Shown: positions 10,220 to 21,340, counted from the first letter of the stretch. The stretch is DNA of 42,112 bases from Pascua guehoae (GCA_001600415.1 BCJX01000003.1:2749231-2791342); one strand, 5' to 3'. Program-made: numbers and translations. Notes: generated from the letters alone by a model not told the origin.

Positions 10220-10340
10220 GGCGGGCTGGGAAGTGAATGATGATGTGTGCAAGGTGTTCAAGAGTGGGAAGAAGGGGCAGAGGGGGAAGAGCATGCATGA
10301 GAGACAAGAATGGGGAGATGCCCTCCTCTATGAAGAAAGG
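10220..10340 (-). promoter_or_regulatory. CT-rich leader of the antisense four-exon gene
   Basis: The minus strand upstream of ATG 10219 has long C/T runs (for example CTTCCCCCTCTGCCCCTTCT near 10280), also present in A2 upstream of 27453. A1 and A2 differ by indels here that break any upstream reading frame, which supports the start at 10219. No TATA box is obvious. I support no gene between 10340 and 11075. Confidence 0.45.
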
Positions 10341-10929
10341 TGGGCACGGTGTGGCTGGAGTAAAAGTAGGGGAGGCAGAACGTGTCAAAGGAGTGCACAA
10401 TGGGCGTGGCAATCGAGCACACTCGTATGACGGAGGCAGTGGCATAGAGGGCATGATGAAAGAGGGCGTAGAGTGTTGAGGGCACAACAAAAGGAGCCAA
10501 GAAAAGGGGATGGGATGACCCGCGTTCATGTGATAAAGTGGGAGAGAGGGAGGAACTGAGGTGATCGAGATAGCGGGTACTGGCCGAGGAGGGGAGGGGT
10601 GGTTGCGAGCAACGCCAAGCAGATGCTCTACCTTGAAGAGGAGACAGTGTGAGAGGAGACCCCAGGGTTAGTCAAGAGGGCGGTGGGACGGAAATGGGTG
10701 GCAACTACTGCTGCCAGGATGATGGTGGTGCCGGGCCTGTGCTGGCGCTTCTCCTCATTGCCTAGTGTCGCTGGTAACTGCGGAGGCTTCGGCCAGGATC
10801 GAGACTCAGGGCTCGCAAGGTAGGCACGGGGCCTTTGAGGGGTAGCTCTAGGAGGGGCACAGCCCTCCACTCCCGGGGTGGGGCCCGAGTCGGTATTATG
10901 CCCGGACTGGGTGACCCGTGCGCAGCGTT

Positions 10930-10954
10930 GATGGGGCGTTGGGCGTACCCCATC
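10930..10954. other. Conserved hairpin with paired substitutions (A1)
   Basis: GATGGGG (10930-10936) pairs with CCCCATC (10948-10954) around a GTTGGGC loop. In A2 the arms are GACAGGGT and ACCCTGTC (28147-28154, 28164-28171). Two base pairs have changed on both sides together (C-G to T-A and A-T to G-C). With only two copies this is suggestive, not proof, of a selected RNA or DNA structure. Confidence 0.45.
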
Positions 10955-11075
10955 GGGCCAGTTCCCACGACGAGGCGAAGGTGGTGGCGAAAGGACCGCG
11001 CGGGCGGCTACACGAGAGGGGGAGGGATAAGTGGAGTTGGGGGTGATGTGCGCAGGGCGGTGTTAGAGGAGGGAA

Positions 11076-11445
11076 GAAGGAAGGTCGTGTCGAGAGGTGG
11101 AGCGCGCCGACTGTCTGTGCTGGGAATGAAGGGCGGTCGCGTCGAGAGGTGGAGCACGCCAACTGTCTTTGCTGGGAATGAAGAGCGGTCGCGTTGAGAG
11201 GTGGAGCATGCCGACTGTCTGTGCTGGGAATGAAGAGCGGTCATGTCGAGAGGCGGAGCGTGCCGACTGTCTGTGCTGGGAGTAAAGAGTGGTCGCATCG
11301 AGAGGTGGAGCACACCGACTGTCTGTGCTGGGAATGAAGATTGGTCGCATCGAGAGGTGGAGCGCGCCGACTGTCTATGCTGAGAATGAAGATCGGTCAT
11401 GTCGGGAGGTGGAACCCGCCGACTGCCTGTGTTGGTACGAGGATC
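11076..11445. repeat. 52-base minisatellite, about 7 copies (A1)
   Basis: The unit contains the constant parts gagaggtggagc and gccgactgtctgtgctggga and repeats every 52 bases with scattered substitutions. Because 52 is not a multiple of 3, open frames across it on either strand are an artefact of repetition. A2 has about 5 copies at 28300-28560. The last unit in both copies is the most diverged. Confidence 0.9.
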
Positions 11446-11696
11446 GAGCGCGATTTGGGCCTAGTCTCTAAGGAGCGCGCTGCATGTCATCTTCCTGGTG
11501 GAGGATTGACCATGCCAGGGGGTTGGAAATGGATGCCGATTCTGCATAGACCTCCGAGAAGGTGTGGGATGATGAAGAAGGCTATGGGGGGAGTAAGGTG
11601 GAAGGAAGTGGGGAGAAAGGAAAAGAGGAAGGAAGGATATGAGGAGCATTGGAAGGTGGGGCCATGGGAGGTGTGAATCAGGCACGCGGCGAGAAG

Positions 11697-11820
11697 CAAG
11701 CCATGTATGGCAGACGCGCATCGAGAGTCTAGTTGTGTAGGACAGACGCGCACCTAGGTTCTAGCCATGTAGGACAGATGCGCGCCTAGACTCTAGCCAT
11801 GTAGGACAGATGCGTGTCTG
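11697..11820. repeat. 32-base minisatellite, about 4 copies (A1)
   Basis: The unit starts ctagccatgtaggacaga and ends in cacctagact, with a 32-base period. A2 carries about 11 copies of the same family at 28811-29165. The block between 11446 and 11696 is purine-rich single-copy sequence without a supported gene. Confidence 0.88.
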
Positions 11821-11879
11821 GAGCTGGGCTAGGAGGGTAGGGGGTACCGGGAATCGAGCTACGAAGGATGGGTGGCAGT

Positions 11880-12090
11880 GGGCCGTGAATCTGAACAAGC
11901 GGGACCAAAAATAGTTGAGGCCTGGAGGACGAGCGGTGAATCTGAGCAAGCGGGAACAAAACAGCCGAGCCACAGAAGATGGACCGAGAGTCGAGGCGGC
12001 GGGATCGAAAGAAATCGAGCCACCAGGTTGGATCACAGAAGATAGAACGAGAATCGGGGTGGCGGGAGTGGGAGAGTTGAGCTACCGAGA
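11880..12090. repeat. Degenerate ~60-base repeat, 3-4 copies (A1)
   Basis: Units share the pieces gtgaatctgagcaagcggga, gagccacagaag and gagagtcgaggcggc, with irregular spacing near 60 bases. The equivalent block in A2 is 29215-29500. From 12090 to 12540 the sequence is single-copy between A1 and A2 and shows no supported gene. Confidence 0.7.
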
Positions 12091-12544
12091 AAGATCAAAG
12101 AGCGGGAGGTTGGCCAGGAAGGGGGCGCAAGTGACTGGTTGCAGAATACGATCGAGACTAGGGGTGAGGCAGAGTCAAGCCACAGGACACCCCCAGCAGG
12201 GGAGTGTAAGGACGTCCGAGCGCTGGCGGATGAGATGAGGGAGGGAGCAGCAAAAGTCCAGGGCAGACCGAGACTCAGAGCTTCCTCATGCTTAACCGCC
12301 AGGTCGGGGGACCGACCCACTAGAGCGTGGGGGATCCTGTGGTGGGAATAACTCGCCCACCAGGAATCGATGACGTATCTGCCAGAGACTCATGCCAAAC
12401 ATGATAGCCGACCTAACCGAGGTTTGGGTTGCGGAGCAAGACTCAGAGACACCCATTCACCGAGACACGAGCGAGAGGCGGAGAGAGAAACGAGGCCGAG
12501 ACGGACAGAGGCCCGGAGACACATGACACCAAGACTTGCGCGTG

Positions 12545-12954
12545 ACTGGCACTGAGACTCGAGCCAGTCACGGACCGAGACTCAAGCCAGTTGCGGACCA
12601 AGACCCAAGCCAGTCGCAGACCGGGACTCGAGCCTGGGGCGGACTGAGACTCGAGCCAGCAGCGGACCGAGACTCGAGCCTGGGGCAGACCGAGACTCGA
12701 GCCAGCAGCGGGCAGAGACTCGAGCAAGATCGACACCGAGACTCGAGCCAGCAGGGGACCGAGACTCGAGCCTGGGGCGGACCGAGACTCGAGCCAGCAG
12801 GGGACCGAGACTCGAGCCTGGGGCGGACCAAGACTCGAGCCAGCAGCAGACTGAGACTCGAGCCAGCAGCGGACCGAGACTCTAGCCCGTGGCGGACAGA
12901 GACTCGAGCCAGTGACGGATCAGGACCCAAGCCAGCAATGGGCCGAGACCCGGG
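12545..12954. repeat. 23-base minisatellite, about 18 copies (A1)
   Basis: The core gagactcgagcc alternates with agcagcggacc or tggggcggacc, giving a period of about 23 bases. It is the last A1 sequence before the join to element B. A2 has about 10 copies at 29935-30160 followed by 130 bases of other sequence, so A1 is truncated inside the array. Confidence 0.88.
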
Positions 12955-12957
12955 TGG

Positions 12958-13995
12958 TTTCCTACTTGTCACTTTTTGGGGCCACCACATCACACCAGGA
13001 ATCACTGCCCACTGCCGAAATCACACCATGCGATGAGGACCTTGTCCCTACTGAATATCATGATTCCCTGGATGTCTTCAGCAAGAAGAATGCTGATCAA
13101 CTCCCACCTCATCGCCCTTTCGACCACCGAATTCTAATCCAAGATGGTAAACAGCCACCATTTGGACCGATCTATTCGCTATCCGACAAAGAGCTTAAGG
13201 CTCTTCGCGAATACCTTGACGAGAACCTTGCAAAAGGCTCCATCGTACCCTCTGAGTCACCTGCCGCTGCGCCTATACTCTTTGTCAAGAAGAAAGACAG
13301 TTCGCTTTGGTTATGTGTGGACTACTGTGGTCTCAACACTATTACAACCAAGAACCGCTACCTGCTGCCCATCATTGGAGACCTCCTGGATCGACTACAA
13401 CATGCCAAAGTCTTTACCAAAATTGATCTTCGTGGCGCATACAACCTATTGCGCATTGCCAAAGGCGAGGAATGGAAGACGGCCTTCCGCACTCGCTATG
13501 GACTCTTTGAATACCGAGGCATGCCCTTTGGCCTTACCAACGCACCGGCCTCTTTCCAGCACCTCATGAATCACAACTTCCATGACATGATGGACGACTT
13601 TGTGATCTGCTACTTGGATGACATCCTTGTATTCAGCAGTGACCAAGATACCCACTGTGATCACGTACAACGGGTCCTCCAACGACTTCGTGAAGTTGGA
13701 CTCTATGCAAAGGCCGACAAGTGTGAATTCCATTGCCCCACCGTCAAATTCCTTGGATATGTTGTCACGGCCAATGGAGTAGAAATGGACAGGAAGAAGG
13801 TCCAGACCATCCTCGACTGGCTTGATCCCAACAACCTCCATGATGTTTGCTCCTTCCTTGGCTTTGCCAACTTCTACCGACGATTCATCGAGGACTATTC
13901 GACCATCGCACACCCTCTATCCATCCTCACCAAGAAGGATAAGGGATTTACCTGGACCAACAGTGAACAACAGGCTTTCAACACCCTCAAAATGC
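12958..13995 (+). pseudogene. B pol: reverse transcriptase
   Basis: The frame shows the segment leading into the reverse transcriptase ([19 protein letters not shown]), then [10 protein letters not shown] with the first catalytic Asp, [12 protein letters not shown], and [10 protein letters not shown] with the catalytic Asp pair, followed by the thumb motifs [11 protein letters not shown]. There is no natural start codon because the upstream part is lost. The frame fails near 13990-14005, within the text after FNTLK, where a single-base indel moves the reading to the next frame; the open stretch beyond that to 14303 is a shadow. Confidence 0.88.
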
Positions 13996-16003
13996 CTTTA
14001 CAACAGCCGACATACTCTACCACTTCGATCCCTCAAAACCCACCATTCTGGAGACTGACGCATCCGACTTTGCAATTGCTGGCATCCTCTCACAGGAAGA
14101 AGATGGGGTTATGCACCCAGTTGCCTTCTACAGCCGCAAACTGCAAGACGCGGAACTCAATTATGAGATCCATGACAAGGAAATGCTTGCCATTGTCTCC
14201 GCCTTCAAACAAGGGCGGCATTACCTTGAAGGAACGGTACACCAGATCAAGGTCTACACCGATCACCGCAGCCTGGAATACTTCACAACTTCCAAGCAGC
14301 TGAATCGTCGACAGGCTCGTTGGTCTGAGTTCCTTGCTGAGTTCGACTTCATCATCATCTATCGCCCTGGCATCAAAGGCACCAAGCCCGATGCACTCAC
14401 ACGTCGTCCCGACTATCACCCTTAACACAAAGGTGCCAGTCTCTCTACAGCTGCCAACCCCCTCAATAATCAGGCACTCCTTAAACCTGGGCAATTCCTT
14501 GGCACTGTTATGACATTCAAAGTCACATCGACAATCACATCCGACCTACAGGTTGCCCTCGAAAAAGACAACTCCACCAAAACCAAAGCCCTTATCGCAA
14601 AGGCCAACAACAACTTCGAATCCGACTACACACTCGACAATGGCCTACTCAAATTCCAACAGCGGTACTATGTCCCAGACGCAGACAACATGCGACTCTG
14701 CATTGTCAAGGAGCATCACGACCACCCCACTGCTGGACACCCTGGGCGACGCAAGACAATGCAACTGGTACGAAGAGACTACTGGTGGCCAGAAATGAAG
14801 AAATTCATCCACCACTATGTCGACACCTGCCATGCTCGCAACCGAGCCAAATCTCGACGTCACCGGCCCTATGGACACCTCAGGTCACTACCGATCCCAC
14901 CATATCCCTGGTCATCGGTGTCTATGGACCTCATCGAACACCTCCCACTCTCAAACGGCTTCAACTCAATCCTTGTCATTGTCGATCACCTTACCAAAAT
15001 GGCCATATTCATTCCAACAAACACCAACCTGATGGCTGAGCACCTTGCCCAGCTGTACATCGAACATGTCTTCTCCAAACATGGACTCCCAACGGACATT
15101 GTCTCTGACCGCGGGTCAGAGTTCACCTCCCGCTTCTGGAGAGCATTCACGACACTCCTCGACATCGAACTCAAACTGTCTACAGCCTACCACCCTGAGA
15201 CAGATGGCCAAACTGAAAGTACAAACCAAACACTCGAACAGTACCTTCGCCTCTACACTGACTACAAACAACAACTCTGGGCTTCACTCTTGCCTCTTGC
15301 AGAGTTCACATACAACAACTTGCCAAACTCCTCAACTACAGTGTCACCATTCTTTGCCAACAAAGGGTACCACCCACGTGCATACTTTACACCCAACGAC
15401 GTACACGATACACCCATCAACTCACCTACAGCTGTCCGCCAAGTTGATGGCCTTGCTGAGCTTCACAAGTTCTTGCAAGAGGAGATGGCAGTTGCCCAAA
15501 TGGCTACCGCCACCCAATTCGACAAGAAACGAAAGCACACACCCGAATACAAGATAGGCAAACAAGTCTGGGTTGCTGCACCAAAGAAACTGACAAACTG
15601 ACCATTAAAATCTGTCACTCAGCCCTCTCGAAAGCTCCATGCTCGATTCTGGGGTCCCTTCAAGATTATTGAGCGCATATCAAGCCACGCTTATCACATC
15701 GAACTCCCCCAGACAATGAGGATTCACAATGTCTTCCATGTCCAATGCCTGGAGCCCTATGAGGAGAACACCATCGAAGGATGCTATGAACCACAACCAC
15801 CTCCAATCGAGGTTGAAGGAGAAGAAGAATACAAAATCGAAGCTATCCTCGACTCACGCATCGACAGGTGCTGTGCGGAACCACGTTGCTACCTTGTCAA
15901 ATGGCTAGGATATGACGAAACTACCTGGCTACCTCCCTCCAAACTCGAACACGCAAAGGACCTCCTAGAAGAATTCAACAAGGTCCACAAAATCCGCCTC
16001 TAG
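13996..16003 (+). pseudogene. B pol: RNase H, integrase and chromodomain
   Basis: In one frame after the upstream shift: RNase H ([15 protein letters not shown] at about 14050, then [13 protein letters not shown]), a stop TAA at 14423-14425, the integrase zinc region (AGHPG, then a Cys followed by Arg-Asn where a second Cys is expected), the DDE core (SMDLIEHL, SDRGSEF, DGQTEST), a stop TGA at 15599-15601, and a chromodomain (YLVKWLGYDETTWLP) ending at TAG 16001-16003. Both stops fit single transitions from CAA and CGA. The text between stops is well preserved, so inactivation looks recent. Confidence 0.88.
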
Positions 16004-16059
16004 TGGTCCACCAACACCTTGAACGACCCCTTGGCCTACACAAATTATATCATCAAAAT

Positions 16060-16310
16060 CGAACCTGCACCCTCCTCGCATGCAGCCTGCACTCCTGCAC
16101 TCCTGTGCCCTCCTCGCACACAGCCTGCACTCTCCCACACTCGACTTCGATCCAACAACCATGCAACTCGCATGCACGCTCCCCTCCCACGCTTGCCTCG
16201 CACGCACGCTCCCCAACCATGCGGCTCGCACGCGCGCTCCCCTCCCATGCTTGACTCACACACACGCTCCCCTCCCATGCTCGAGTCACACGCAGCAAGC
16301 ACGCACACTT
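16060..16310. repeat. C-rich ~30-base repeats after B pol
   Basis: Units built from cacgctcccctcccatgct and ctcgcacgcacg recur five or more times with a period near 30 bases. The block separates the pol stop from the 3' end of the antisense gene. Confidence 0.7.
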
Positions 16311-16351
16311 TTCATTTCAAACACTACTAGGTCATTCTGTCCTTCGTGCAC

Positions 16352-17395
16352 TCACTGCGACATGCTACATACGATCGCACCCAGCTTGTCCATGAGCAAA
16401 GCCCTAAAGGCAGTCTCATGAGCCTCCTTGAGTTGGCAGCACCTGTCGAACTCTTGGAGCTGCGAGTGGAGCTCTGCAAGCTGAAGTCGAACCTCCCAGA
16501 ACTGCGCATTCGAGTGCACGCTTGCACCCAGCGAAGTCGCACCCAAAGAGCTTGCAATCTGCGACTGCGAGCTGCTTGCGCATGATACGTGCGACTGTGC
16601 AATGGCAATGCCAAGCACCTCCTACCCATGAGCTCTGTGAGCCTCCCCACCTGGCACTTACAGGGGCCATGGAGACATTGCTGGGAACGAAGCTCGAGCT
16701 CGACCAAAGACTGGTTGCACATGAAGCATCCGAGCCTGCGTTCGAGTCCTGGACATAGGAGCAGGCATAGCCCCCTTTTGCCCATCGAAGACAGGATGTA
16801 CGTTCGCCATACTGGATACACTTGGGAGCAATGCGCTTGCACGATGCGCACTGCACGCACTTCGACACCTCGACACCATGCGCTTCAATGAGCGCAGCTT
16901 GAGCCCTGCGCTGCGCAGTCTTCGATGAGTGCTGGAATGGACTGCCCATACCCACAGAAGGAGGGACACCACTGTCTCCCTGCGATGCTGTCAGGCTCGC
17001 AGTCGTACTCGCATCCTCGAAGAGGCACTCGCCTTCGACTACGTCTGCGACCATGGCTGCTTCGAGGGTCGAGCCAAAACCAATGTCAAGATCCTGGACA
17101 TGCTCCTGGTCAATCTGCCCTTGATCAGCATCCTCCTGCGAGCTTCGCTCAACTGTGTGACCTACACACAACCCTCCACCCTTCGTGCGTGCATGCAAGC
17201 TTGTGCGCACACTGCGAGCCTCCAAGTCGAAGCGCACGCATGCATGGGACTCACCAGACCAAGGTAGTTCCAGATATTCTCCCCTGCCAGGTGCTGGGCA
17301 AGAAACCCCCAGTCCCCTGCATGTCCCTCATGTCCCTCATTCTCCTCTGCTTCGAAATCGAAGACGAACTCGTCCATGCGTGCGTCGACATCCAT
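16352..17395 (-). CDS. Antisense gene with Zn2Cys6-like cluster between B pol and its LTR
   Basis: Exon 1 is 17395 to about 17255-17260, acidic (DEFVFDFEAEENE). An intron of 93-98 bases ends at TGTGTAG (17162). The strong donor GTGAGT at 17254 leaves exon 2 out of phase; a weaker GTCTGG at 17259 keeps it. Exon 2 (from 17161) carries CX2CX6CX8CX2WX6C at about 16785-16850: five of six zinc-cluster Cys in correct spacing, with Trp in the fifth position (one base from Cys). The frame probably shifts by one near 16620, after which a helix-like C-terminus (LQLAELHSQLQEF) ends at 16352. The gene has a TATA box. It shows no clear similarity to the antisense genes of A outside the cluster. I infer a decayed DNA-binding protein gene carried antisense by the element. 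Confidence 0.55.
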
Positions 17396-17445
17396 CGTGC
17401 GTGCGAGAACAAGTCGAAGGGGCCTCGCACACACAGACAGCCTCT

Positions 17446-17453
17446 TATAAATC
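17446..17453 (-). promoter_or_regulatory. TATA box of the B antisense gene
   Basis: On the minus strand ATTTATAA lies about 52 bases before ATG 17395, a plausible position for a promoter driving the antisense gene from inside the retroelement. No other TATA-like site is this well placed. The region 17460-17800 is otherwise without a supported gene. Confidence 0.5.
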
Positions 17454-17813
17454 GCTCGCACGTACTGGAACCCACCTACACCCTCACACAAACCCCATTG
17501 TGCCTCGCACATCCCCAATATACTTCGCTCGACCTCAAGCGACCTTGCTTGACCTCGCACAAGCGCACGAACCCCGCACGTACCTGAGCGCATCAGGTGA
17601 CTATTGTGCGACCCTTCGAGGACCCAAATCATATGCACGCACGTAGTTGCACATAAAACAATTACACCGTTCCTTCGACCGACATCCAACGCTCTTTTTT
17701 ATGCTATAAGAGCCTTTGATTACCATTCAACAGCTTCGACCACAATTACTACAATATGAGTGGTACGATTTCAACCAAAACCACCGACTATTTGGCTCGA
17801 CGGAGCTCGCCAT

Positions 17814-17828
17814 AGAAGGAGGGGGATA
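17814..17828 (+). other. Polypurine tract of B
   Basis: AGAAGGAGGGGGATA ends one or two bases before TGTTACG, the LTR start, as expected for the plus-strand primer. Confidence 0.75.
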
Positions 17829-17829
17829 C

Positions 17830-18414
17830 TGTTACGACCCTGCCTGAACCCTCCACTTTGCCACCCCTATTTTTGCCACTCCGGCAGTGCCGTAACACCT
17901 CAACCATTGTCAACCACCCCGCAGGACCTCTACAGACCTCAGTACACCTCGAGTGATGTCGGTATACCTTGGTATACCTCGGTATACCTCAACCGACCTC
18001 AGTATACCTCAGTATACCTCGACAGGGTTTGACCAAGGCCCCCTTGTATTTCATGGAGAATTGCGGGGCCCACCGAGGCCTCCAAATACTATATAAGGAC
18101 CAGCTCTGCTGGCCCAATGGTCCTTCTTCCCCAAGGATCAATTTATCTGTACTTGACTGTACCTCTACTGTATTACCACTATACTCTTTTGCCACCCACA
18201 CCACAAGCGCTCGCCATCGCTTCGCTCTTGCTTGCCATCACCACATACTCACCATCGCCACACTGCTTGCCCTATCACCAGGGACGATCCTTCCAAGCCT
18301 CCCACCTGTCTTAGCACTTCATTGCCCACAGGTCTAGTGGATTGAGACAACTACTCTCATCTCGAGTCACCAGAATTGCGCCTGCTGTCTCCCATTCCAG
18401 ACAGGAGCGTAACA
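17830..18414 (+). repeat. 3' LTR of B, 585 bases
   Basis: It starts TGTTACGACC and ends CGTAACA, a 7-base inverted repeat. It has a TATA box (CTATATAAGG, 18089-18098) and, upstream, several copies of cggtatacct containing the palindrome GTATAC (17940-18020). The segment after the TATA box matches, in reverse, the sequence at 41820-41895. The five bases after it (aaacc) would be the right target-site copy. Confidence 0.88.
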
Positions 18415-19107
18415 AAACCACAAAACAACTATCACACTCGCTACTCCCATTCCAGTCTTCTTTGTTCAAGTCTCCATTGTGCTGGGGAACTTCTTGTACA
18501 ACACCCTCAAGGCTTTTCCAAGACAGGGTTGGCAATCCCATACAACTATGACCAATCCTGCAACCTTCGCCACACATCACCTGAACTTCTACCTGGAAAT
18601 GACCAATCTTCCTCCTTGTCGCAGAACATCTGCCCACTCTTCTGCCACAACGACCAACAAGGAGACCTCAACGACCAACCTGGACTCCATACAACCAATC
18701 CAGGAATGCATATGACCAATCCAGGCTTCCAGGCGACCAATCCCACTTGGGATCACAACCAATCTCTGAAAGTTCTGAGACACTTTGTAGATGTCTTATG
18801 GCCATGTCTGGTCAAATGGCAATTTCAAAATACTATATAAGGAGCCAGCTTTCCATAGTTCTTCCCCAGCAATGGATCACAAAGTCAACACCAACTTCAT
18901 CACCCAAATCCCCTGTAGTTTCCTTGCCACCCACTCTCCCATGCGCCTTCCTTGTCTTGCTTTGTCAAGCCAGAGATACGGGTTGATCCTCCGCGATAGC
19001 CCAAACCTTCGTCACTACTCTTCTAGTCTAGTCCTTGCCCTTTACCCATCTTGTCTACACCCCAGTTATCCCTTGTCTTGCACTCTTGTCCCCAGCGAAG
19101 AGTGACA
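18415..19107 (+). repeat. Partial LTR D, 3' portion
   Basis: This 693-base segment has LTR character: a TATA box in the same setting as B (CTATATAAGG, 18833-18842), repeats of gaccaatcc upstream of it, no coding potential, and an end in GTGACA at 19102-19107 directly against pol of A2. Its left end was cut by insertion of B. Assignment as an LTR rests on these signs only; no second copy is in the window. Confidence 0.6.
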
Positions 19108-19108
19108 A

Positions 19109-21116
19109 CCCCATAGCACACCAGTACATTCCCAGTCCAGGTGTGCACCCATCCACGACAAGTACCCACCCATAGTGGTGATAGACACCAGCATCACGGG
19201 ATGCGGGGTAGAACTAGCACAAATGGGCGAAGATGGGAAGCGATACCCGGCCTGGTTCTACAGCATGTACTACAACACTGTGCAGCAGGGCTACAGCCAA
19301 CCGAAGTTGGAGCTGTATGGGATCTACGTCGGGATGAGGGCGGTCCACCACTATATGCACAACACTAGATTCATTCTCGAGTCAGACTGCATGTCTATCA
19401 AGCAGATGATCAACTCTCCGATCTTGCCGAGCACAGCAGAGGCTAGGTGGTGTTGGTACATCAAGCTTAATGACTTCTTTAAGCATGTGCCAGGAGAGAG
19501 GCACAGAATCGCAAACGGTTTGTCGCGCAGGCCAAAGGCTGAAGATGACAGTGACGACACGGATCCCGAGGAGTGGCTGGATGCCTACTGTGAGGCTATT
19601 GACGGAGGGCGCAAGTCTTGCGCAGCACAAGTTGAAGCTCTGGATGACATCCCGTTCCAGGCGGAGCTGTACAAGGATGACGATGACTGGGTGGTGGTCA
19701 GCATGTTTTTGGAAGGCAAGGGCTGGCTGGCCGACGCGAGTCAGAGCAAGGTCAAGCGGCTGCAGCTAATGGCCAAGTACTGTCACTGTCATCTGGAGCA
19801 GGGCAAGTTGTGGAGAAGGAAAGGGTATCGGCTCCCCATGGAGGTGGTAGTGGATAAGGCCCAGCAAGAATCGATTCTCAATCTCTGTCATGAACAGGCT
19901 GGACACAAGGGCACGCAGTACACCTACTTCAAAGTTGCCGAGAGGTTCTACTGGCAAGGCATGAGTGCAGCGTGTAAGGAATGGACGAAGAGCTGCCCCG
20001 ACTGCCAGGCGCGACTATCAATTCTATGAGAATCCGCGCACTAGTATCCTCGTGCCAGTGCTGTTTGGGAAAGTAAGCATTGATTGCATCACGATGGGTG
20101 TGGACAATGGTGAAGGGGTGGATGGCAGAATGTACGTTATTGTGCTGGCACGTGATGATTTGACCGGATGGGTCGAAGGGTGGGTGCTGCCAGATGGAAA
20201 GGCCAAGACTATCACCCAGTTCTTCTATGAGGATATACTGGCTAGGTTCGGGCTGGTAGGCCAGGTCAGTATGGACTGAGGCTCTGAATTCAGAGGTGAA
20301 TTCGAGGCATTGCTCCGAGTGTGGGGTGTATGGTACATTCGGATGTCGGCCCACAACCCGGCAGCAAATGGTGGCATTGAGGCAACAGGCCGATCAAAGA
20401 GCTGCTCTTCAAGCTCGCTCGATCACGGCTGCCCAACTGGAGGTGGCTGCTGCCTCTCGCCTTGTGGGCGGACAGGACGACGGCCAAGCATACCACCGGC
20501 TATACTCCCCATTTTCCCTTGTATGGTGAAGAGTGTCGATGTGCAGTATGAGACATACATGACAGGTCACTGGCGGGACAACATGACCATGGCTGAGCTT
20601 CTTGAAGCACGCCTTAGGCAGCTTGAACAGCACCCAGAGGATGTGGCACTCGTGGCTTTATGAGCCAGAGAAGCAAGGAGAGAAACTGTGCTGCGGCACA
20701 ATGAGGATTTCGAGGGTCGCCACCATGACAGGGAGTTCAAGTTGGGTGACTTGATCCTGGTGCGGAACTCAACCCAGGACAACTCTCAGAGGGCCAAGCA
20801 GTTGGACCGATACCTCAGGCTGTACAAGATCCTGAAGTTTGGAAAGAAAGGATCTGTTAGGCTTCAGGAGCTCGATGGCACGGCCATCAAGGATGCAGGG
20901 CGGGGTAGCGTTGGCCACAATAGGCTGCGAAGGTTCTACACTAGAAGGCGGGACAACCAGGGAGGCGACACAGAGGAGCCCTGGGCGGCCGGCAGGCCAG
21001 AAATGAAGGTTATTCCCCTGTCCACAGGAAATACCCAGTCGATAGTGCCGAGGCCTGAAAAGAGGGTCAGGTTTGTGGATGAGGAAGGGCGGCCGAGAGA
21101 CTCTAGTAGCTTCTGA
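19109..21116 (+). pseudogene. A2 pol: RNase H and integrase
   Basis: The frame is open from the LTR D junction. RNase H begins VVIDTSITGCG and includes QPKLELYGIYVG, FILESDC and HVPGERHRIANGLSRRP. The integrase zinc region has HEQAGHKG and CPDC (about 19890-20010). A frameshift near 20012 leads to the catalytic core: Asp in VSIDCITM, Asp in VSMD followed by TGA 20277-20279, and Glu in NGGIEATGRS. Two further compensating shifts lie near 20398 and 20520, and another TGA at 20661-20663. The end has EFKLGDLILVRNS and a basic tail stopping at 21114-21116. Stops fit CGA to TGA. Non-functional. Confidence 0.85.
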
Positions 21117-21340
21117 TCCACCATAGGCCGAAGAGAAGGAGGCCAGTGCACAAGGAAGGGAACAAAGGAGGCTCGTGCCACGAGGTCCGGGGATGGACCA
21201 TTTAGAAATTGGGGGGAAGGAGGGGGTTGCGGACCAATGAGAAAGAGACTCGACCGAGTCTGACAGGAGAGGGGAAAGAGATAAAAGGAGAAGAATGAGA
21301 CTTGAGAAAATGGACAGACACCCCACAAAATCCAGCTCGG

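Larger units (their letters stand above)
3626..12954 (+). mobile_element. Giant gypsy-like element A, copy 1 (A1), truncated
   Basis: This unit is collinear with 21041-30290, about 91% identical where I counted. It keeps only the last codons of pol, then a plus-strand accessory gene, two minus-strand multi-exon genes, and a 1.9 kb block of four minisatellite families. The left end is cut by the Gy1 insertion. The right end is an abrupt change near 12955 from minisatellite to the pol of element B, at a different place from where A2 ends, so the true right end and any LTR of A are not visible. Classification as gypsy-like rests on the pol of A2. Whether the accessory genes belong to the element is inferred from their presence at the same place in both copies. 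Confidence 0.8.
12955..18414 (+). mobile_element. Ty3/gypsy chromodomain element B, 5' truncated
   Basis: Starting abruptly near 12955 (exact base uncertain) just before the reverse transcriptase, it runs through RNase H, integrase and chromodomain to 16003. It then has an unusual 1.8 kb insert with an antisense gene, a polypurine tract and a complete 3' LTR. Gag, protease and the 5' LTR are missing. It differs from Gy1 in sequence and codon choice, so it is a separate family. The LTR end at 18414 lies against another LTR (D). Confidence 0.9.

Noticed and set aside
11008..11400. Minus-strand frames rich in SQHRQSARSTS over the 52-base repeats
   Set aside because: The 52-base period is not a multiple of three, so the same peptide appears in all frames. 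No shared start or end with A2.
12536..12960. Open frames through the 23-base repeats that seem to extend upstream of B pol
   Set aside because: The reading is repeat-derived; the real B coding text starts only at about 12955 after the junction.
17162..17689. A 175-residue minus-strand protein starting at 17689
   Set aside because: The stretch after 17255 is better read as intron and the TATA box at about 17450 would lie inside it; the start at 17395 is preferred.
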